This document shows, piece by piece, positions 5,729 through 7,556 of a stretch of DNA of 7,556 nucleotides (the first letter of the stretch is position 1; each line of letters begins with the position of its first letter). The DNA comes from a bacterium (GTDB taxonomy: Bacteria; Oederibacteriota; JAJYGY01). A program made the position numbers and the translations under genes. The stretch is from contig JAJYGY010000124.1 of NCBI GenBank assembly GCA_021790555.1, positions 1-7,556 of the forward strand, given 5' to 3'. A model generated the notes under the pieces. That model saw only the letters and a list, made by a program, of their open reading frames with translations, was not told where the DNA came from and did no database searches.

Positions 5729-7094
5729 CCTGGTCTTCAGCCTGGAAGGGATCGTCGCCCTGGGGGTCCTCATCTTCGCCCACGAGCTGGGGCACTTCCT
5801 GGTGGCCAAGGCCACCGGCATCACGGTGGAGGCCTTCTCCCTGGGCTTCGGGCCCGAGCTGGCCGGCTTCACCGCCGGCGGCACGCGCTACAAGCTTTCG
5901 GCCTTCCCCCTGGGGGGATACGTCAAGCCGGCCGGCGAGTTCGCCCAGGGCGCCGAGCCTCCCAAGCCGGGCGAGTTCCTCTCCAAACCCTGGTGGGTGC
6001 GGGCCCTGGTGCTCTTCGCCGGGCCGGCGATGAACTTCGCCCTGCCCGTGCTGATGCTGTTCGCGCTCTACGCCACGGTGGGCAAGCCCCTCAACCTGGG
6101 GCCGGCCACGGTGGCCAAGCTCATGCCGGGCAAGGCCGCCCAGGCCGCCGGCGTCCGGCTGGGAGACCAGATCGTCGAGGTGGACGGCCAGAAGGTGCCC
6201 TCCTACGACAAGCTCAGCGCCATGATCGACTCGCGGTCCAAGGCCCACCCCGACAGGCCCCTGGAAATCACCGTGCTGAGGAAGGGAAGCCCCCTGGACC
6301 TGAAGGTGAAGGCGGCGCTGGATCCCTCCCTGGGCCGCTACCTCATCGGCGTGGTGGTGGAGCCGGGCCCGCCGCCCCTGAAAAAGGTCGTGCAGGAGGT
6401 CCTGGTCGGCACGCCGGCGGAAAAGGACGGCTTCCTCAAGGGGGACGAGATCCTCTCGGTGGACGGCAAGCCGCTCGAGAGGGGGGATCAGTTCGCCCCC
6501 CTGTTCGCGGGCTCCCTCCACGACCCGGTGCCCGTCGAGGTGCTGCGCCACGGCGCCAGGCTGAAGATCCTGGCCCCGAAAAAGCAGCCCATCCCCAAGG
6601 GCATGGACGCCGCGGACATCGGCCTGCTGGGCCTGCAGCTCGACAGCGAATCCGGCCTGGTCTACGCGCACCTGGGTCCCTGGCAGGCGGCAGAGGAGGC
6701 CACCCTTGAAAACGTGGGCCTGGCCGTGGGCATGGTGGAGAGCATCTACAGCCTGGTGACCGGACAGGTGAGCTTCCGCGAATCGGTGGGCGGCCCCATC
6801 ACCATCGTCCGCATGGCCGACCAGCAGGCCCGTTCGGGCCTGGTGACGTTCCTGGTGTTCATGTCCAAGATCAGCCTGATGCTGTGCATCATGAACCTGC
6901 TCCCCATCCCGGTGCTGGACGGCGGCACCCTGGTCCTGTGCCTCTTCGAGGGCCTGCGCGGCAAGGCCCTTCCGGCCCAGGCCCAGAACGTGCTGCAGGG
7001 CATCGGCATCGCCCTGCTGGTGGCCCTGATGGGCTTCGCCCTGTACAACGACATCTTCAACCTGGCCGCGCACGTGGCCAGGACGGCGCACTGA
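5715..7094 (+). CDS. rseP: RIP metalloprotease RseP (site-2 protease, M50 family)
   Basis: RseP is an inner-membrane zinc protease that cuts transmembrane segments of regulatory proteins such as anti-sigma factors and trims leftover signal peptides. The 459-residue product has a first membrane helix containing the zinc motif HELGH (23-27; catalytic Glu24), then the LSAFPLGGYVKPAGE loop, and a second helix with FAGPAMNF (102-108). Two PDZ-like domains follow: about 125-200 (GKAAQAAGVRLGDQIVEVDG) and about 222-290 (GFLKGDEILSVDGKPL), as in the tandem-PDZ E. coli enzyme. The C-terminal helices carry MNLLPIPVLDGG (393-404), with Asp402 as third zinc ligand. The residue after LDGG is Thr instead of the common His. 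ATG 5715 overlaps the end of dxr and has a Shine-Dalgarno within it. The substrate is not in the window: no anti-sigma gene is seen here, so the exact signalling role is inferred from the family. Confidence 0.97.
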   Translation: MHFSSLVFSLEGIVALGVLIFAHELGHFLVAKATGITVEAFSLGFGPELAGFTAGGTRYKLSAFPLGGYVKPAGEFAQGAEPPKPGEFLSKPWWVRALVLFAGPAMNFALPVLMLFALYATVGKPLNLGPATVAKLMPGKAAQAAGVRLGDQIVEVDGQKVPSYDKLSAMIDSRSKAHPDRPLEITVLRKGSPLDLKVKAALDPSLGRYLIGVVVEPGPPPLKKVVQEVLVGTPAEKDGFLKGDEILSVDGKPLERGDQFAPLFAGSLHDPVPVEVLRHGARLKILAPKKQPIPKGMDAADIGLLGLQLDSESGLVYAHLGPWQAAEEATLENVGLAVGMVESIYSLVTGQVSFRESVGGPITIVRMADQQARSGLVTFLVFMSKISLMLCIMNLLPIPVLDGGTLVLCLFEGLRGKALPAQAQNVLQGIGIALLVALMGFALYNDIFNLAAHVARTAH

Positions 7095-7132
7095 AACGCC
7101 CCAAGAGCCCCCGTATCCCTCCCCCCTGCCTG

Positions 7133-7151
7133 TCCCGGGGCCAACCCGGGA
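7133..7151 (+). terminator. Possible terminator hairpin after rseP
   Basis: TCCCGGG (7133-7139) pairs perfectly with CCCGGGA (7145-7151) around a 5-nt loop, 38 nt after the rseP stop. No T-run follows (the next bases are AAC), so it is not a standard intrinsic terminator. It could be a weak or factor-dependent end of the operon, or an mRNA 3' stabiliser. Confidence 0.3.
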
Positions 7152-7173
7152 AACGGCGTGCCGTCGAATGAAG

Positions 7174-7204
7174 CCGGAAAATTCCGGAAATTTTGTAACA
7201 AATT
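7174..7204. repeat. AT-rich nested inverted and direct repeats upstream of the TPR gene
   Basis: In otherwise GC-rich DNA, CCGGAAAATT (7174-7183) is followed directly by CCGGAAATTT (7184-7193), an imperfect tandem repeat of 10 bp. TTCCGGAA (7182-7189) is a perfect palindrome, and CCGGAA/TTCCGG arms flank an AA centre (7174-7187). Immediately downstream, TTTGT and ACAAA (7192-7202) form another inverted repeat. CCGGAAA recurs at 7247-7253. The arrangement suggests a binding site or an UP-like promoter element; no regulator can be named. Confidence 0.45.
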
Positions 7205-7223
7205 GATCCAGGTCCTGTCTAAT
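7193..7223 (+). promoter_or_regulatory. Possible sigma-70-type promoter for the TPR gene
   Basis: TTGTAA (7193-7198, 4 of 6 to consensus -35) and TCTAAT (7218-7223, 5 of 6 to consensus -10) are separated by 19 nt, slightly long. They lie in the only AT-rich patch of the intergenic region, about 45 nt upstream of the next start codon, and overlap the inverted repeats. The match is moderate. Confidence 0.35.
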
Positions 7224-7268
7224 CCATGGGAGAGGCTTCACTGTGTCCGGAAAACTTCGGAGGGATTG

Positions 7269-7556
7269 ATGGAAAGGGAGGGCAGGGGGGCGGGCGGGCG
7301 GGCGCGGGCCTGGATTCTGGCGGGGGTGGCCCTGCTGGCGGCCCGGCCGGTTTGGGCGGACCTGGCCGGGGCCCAGGCGGAGTACCGCTTCGGCCTGGAG
7401 CAGGAACGGGCCAGGAATTACCGGCTGGCCGTGGAATACTTCGGCAAGTCCCTGGCCGCGGACGCGCGCTACGTGTACGCCGACAAGGAGATGGGGACCT
7501 GCTATTACTACCTGGGGGACAAGGCCGAGGCGCTGTTCCACTTCGACCGCCCCCTG
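7269..7556 (+). CDS. Secreted TPR-repeat protein, N-terminal part (runs off the window)
   Basis: The frame is open from ATG 7269 to the last base (96 codons, no stop). It has GGAGGG (7259-7264) 4 nt upstream. The first ~30 residues form a signal peptide: an Arg/Gly-rich start (MEREGRGAGGRARA), a hydrophobic core WILAGVALLAA and a cleavage site after RPVWA, giving a mature start near DLAGAQAEYRF. No lipobox Cys is present, so it looks like a signal peptidase I substrate for the periplasm or outer membrane. The mature part shows tetratricopeptide pattern: AEYRFGLEQERARNYRLAVE with YFGKSLAADARYVYA, then a second helix pair GTCYYYLGDKAEALFHFDR. TPR proteins act as protein-protein scaffolds; the partner and function here are unknown. 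It may have its own promoter rather than belong to the operon. The codons after the start are extremely G-rich. Family confidence is good, role unknown. Confidence 0.8.
   Translation, partial: MEREGRGAGGRARAWILAGVALLAARPVWADLAGAQAEYRFGLEQERARNYRLAVEYFGKSLAADARYVYADKEMGTCYYYLGDKAEALFHFDRPL

Noticed and set aside
5613..7541. Long - strand open frame (642 codons) across dxr, rseP and the TPR gene
   Set aside because: It is antisense to clearly real genes and has the His/Gln/Gly/Ala-rich composition typical of shadow frames in GC-rich DNA. The same applies to the other long antisense frames, such as 2160-3743 and 4463-5884.
1..7556. CRISPR arrays, tRNA or rRNA genes, insertion sequences, riboswitches
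   Set aside because: No regularly spaced repeats, cloverleaf-like segments, rRNA-like stretches, transposase reading frames or recognisable riboswitch cores were seen on either strand.

Overview
The window is almost entirely a conserved bacterial housekeeping cluster read left to right on the + strand: the 3' tail of rpsB, then tsf - pyrH - frr - uppS - cdsA - dxr - rseP, followed by the start of a secreted TPR-repeat protein that runs off the right edge. DNA is very GC-rich, with strong preference for CTG (Leu), GCC (Ala) and AAG (Lys). The gene order, together with RseP and a probable envelope TPR protein, points to a Gram-negative (diderm) bacterium using the MEP isoprenoid pathway. The phylum cannot be fixed by eye: Acidobacteriota-, Elusimicrobiota- and deltaproteobacteria-like lineages would all fit.

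Layout. Positions 1-334 do not belong to this cluster by style. They hold, on the - strand, the C-terminal part of a tyrosine recombinase (integrase) of the type common in Actinobacteria, with mixed Leu codons and one catalytic arginine apparently lost. Around 335 this abuts the last ~35 codons of rpsB (335-442). A strong stem-loop with a T-run (456-499) separates rpsB from tsf. tsf (540-1445), pyrH (1517-2230, TTG start), frr (2278-2841), uppS (2853-3632), cdsA (3676-4509), dxr (4550-5728) and rseP (5715-7094) follow with short gaps or overlaps and no convincing internal promoter, so they are probably one transcription unit. A 174-base gap (7095-7268) holds a GC-rich hairpin, an AT-rich patch with nested inverted repeats and a possible promoter. 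The TPR gene starts at 7269.

How the genes work together. S2, EF-Ts and RRF serve translation (small subunit, EF-Tu recycling, ribosome recycling). PyrH makes UDP for RNA and UDP-sugar precursors. Dxr commits carbon to isoprenoids; UppS extends isoprenoid diphosphates to the C55 carrier lipid for cell-wall and envelope glycans. CdsA makes CDP-diacylglycerol for phospholipids, and RseP is an intramembrane protease that typically relays envelope stress.

I found no undescribed defence or mobile system. The points most worth a second look are the abrupt integrase/rpsB junction at ~335 (real rearrangement or assembly chimera), the altered CdsA signature, the rpsB/tsf attenuator-like hairpin, and the unusual sequence structure around the start of the TPR gene.
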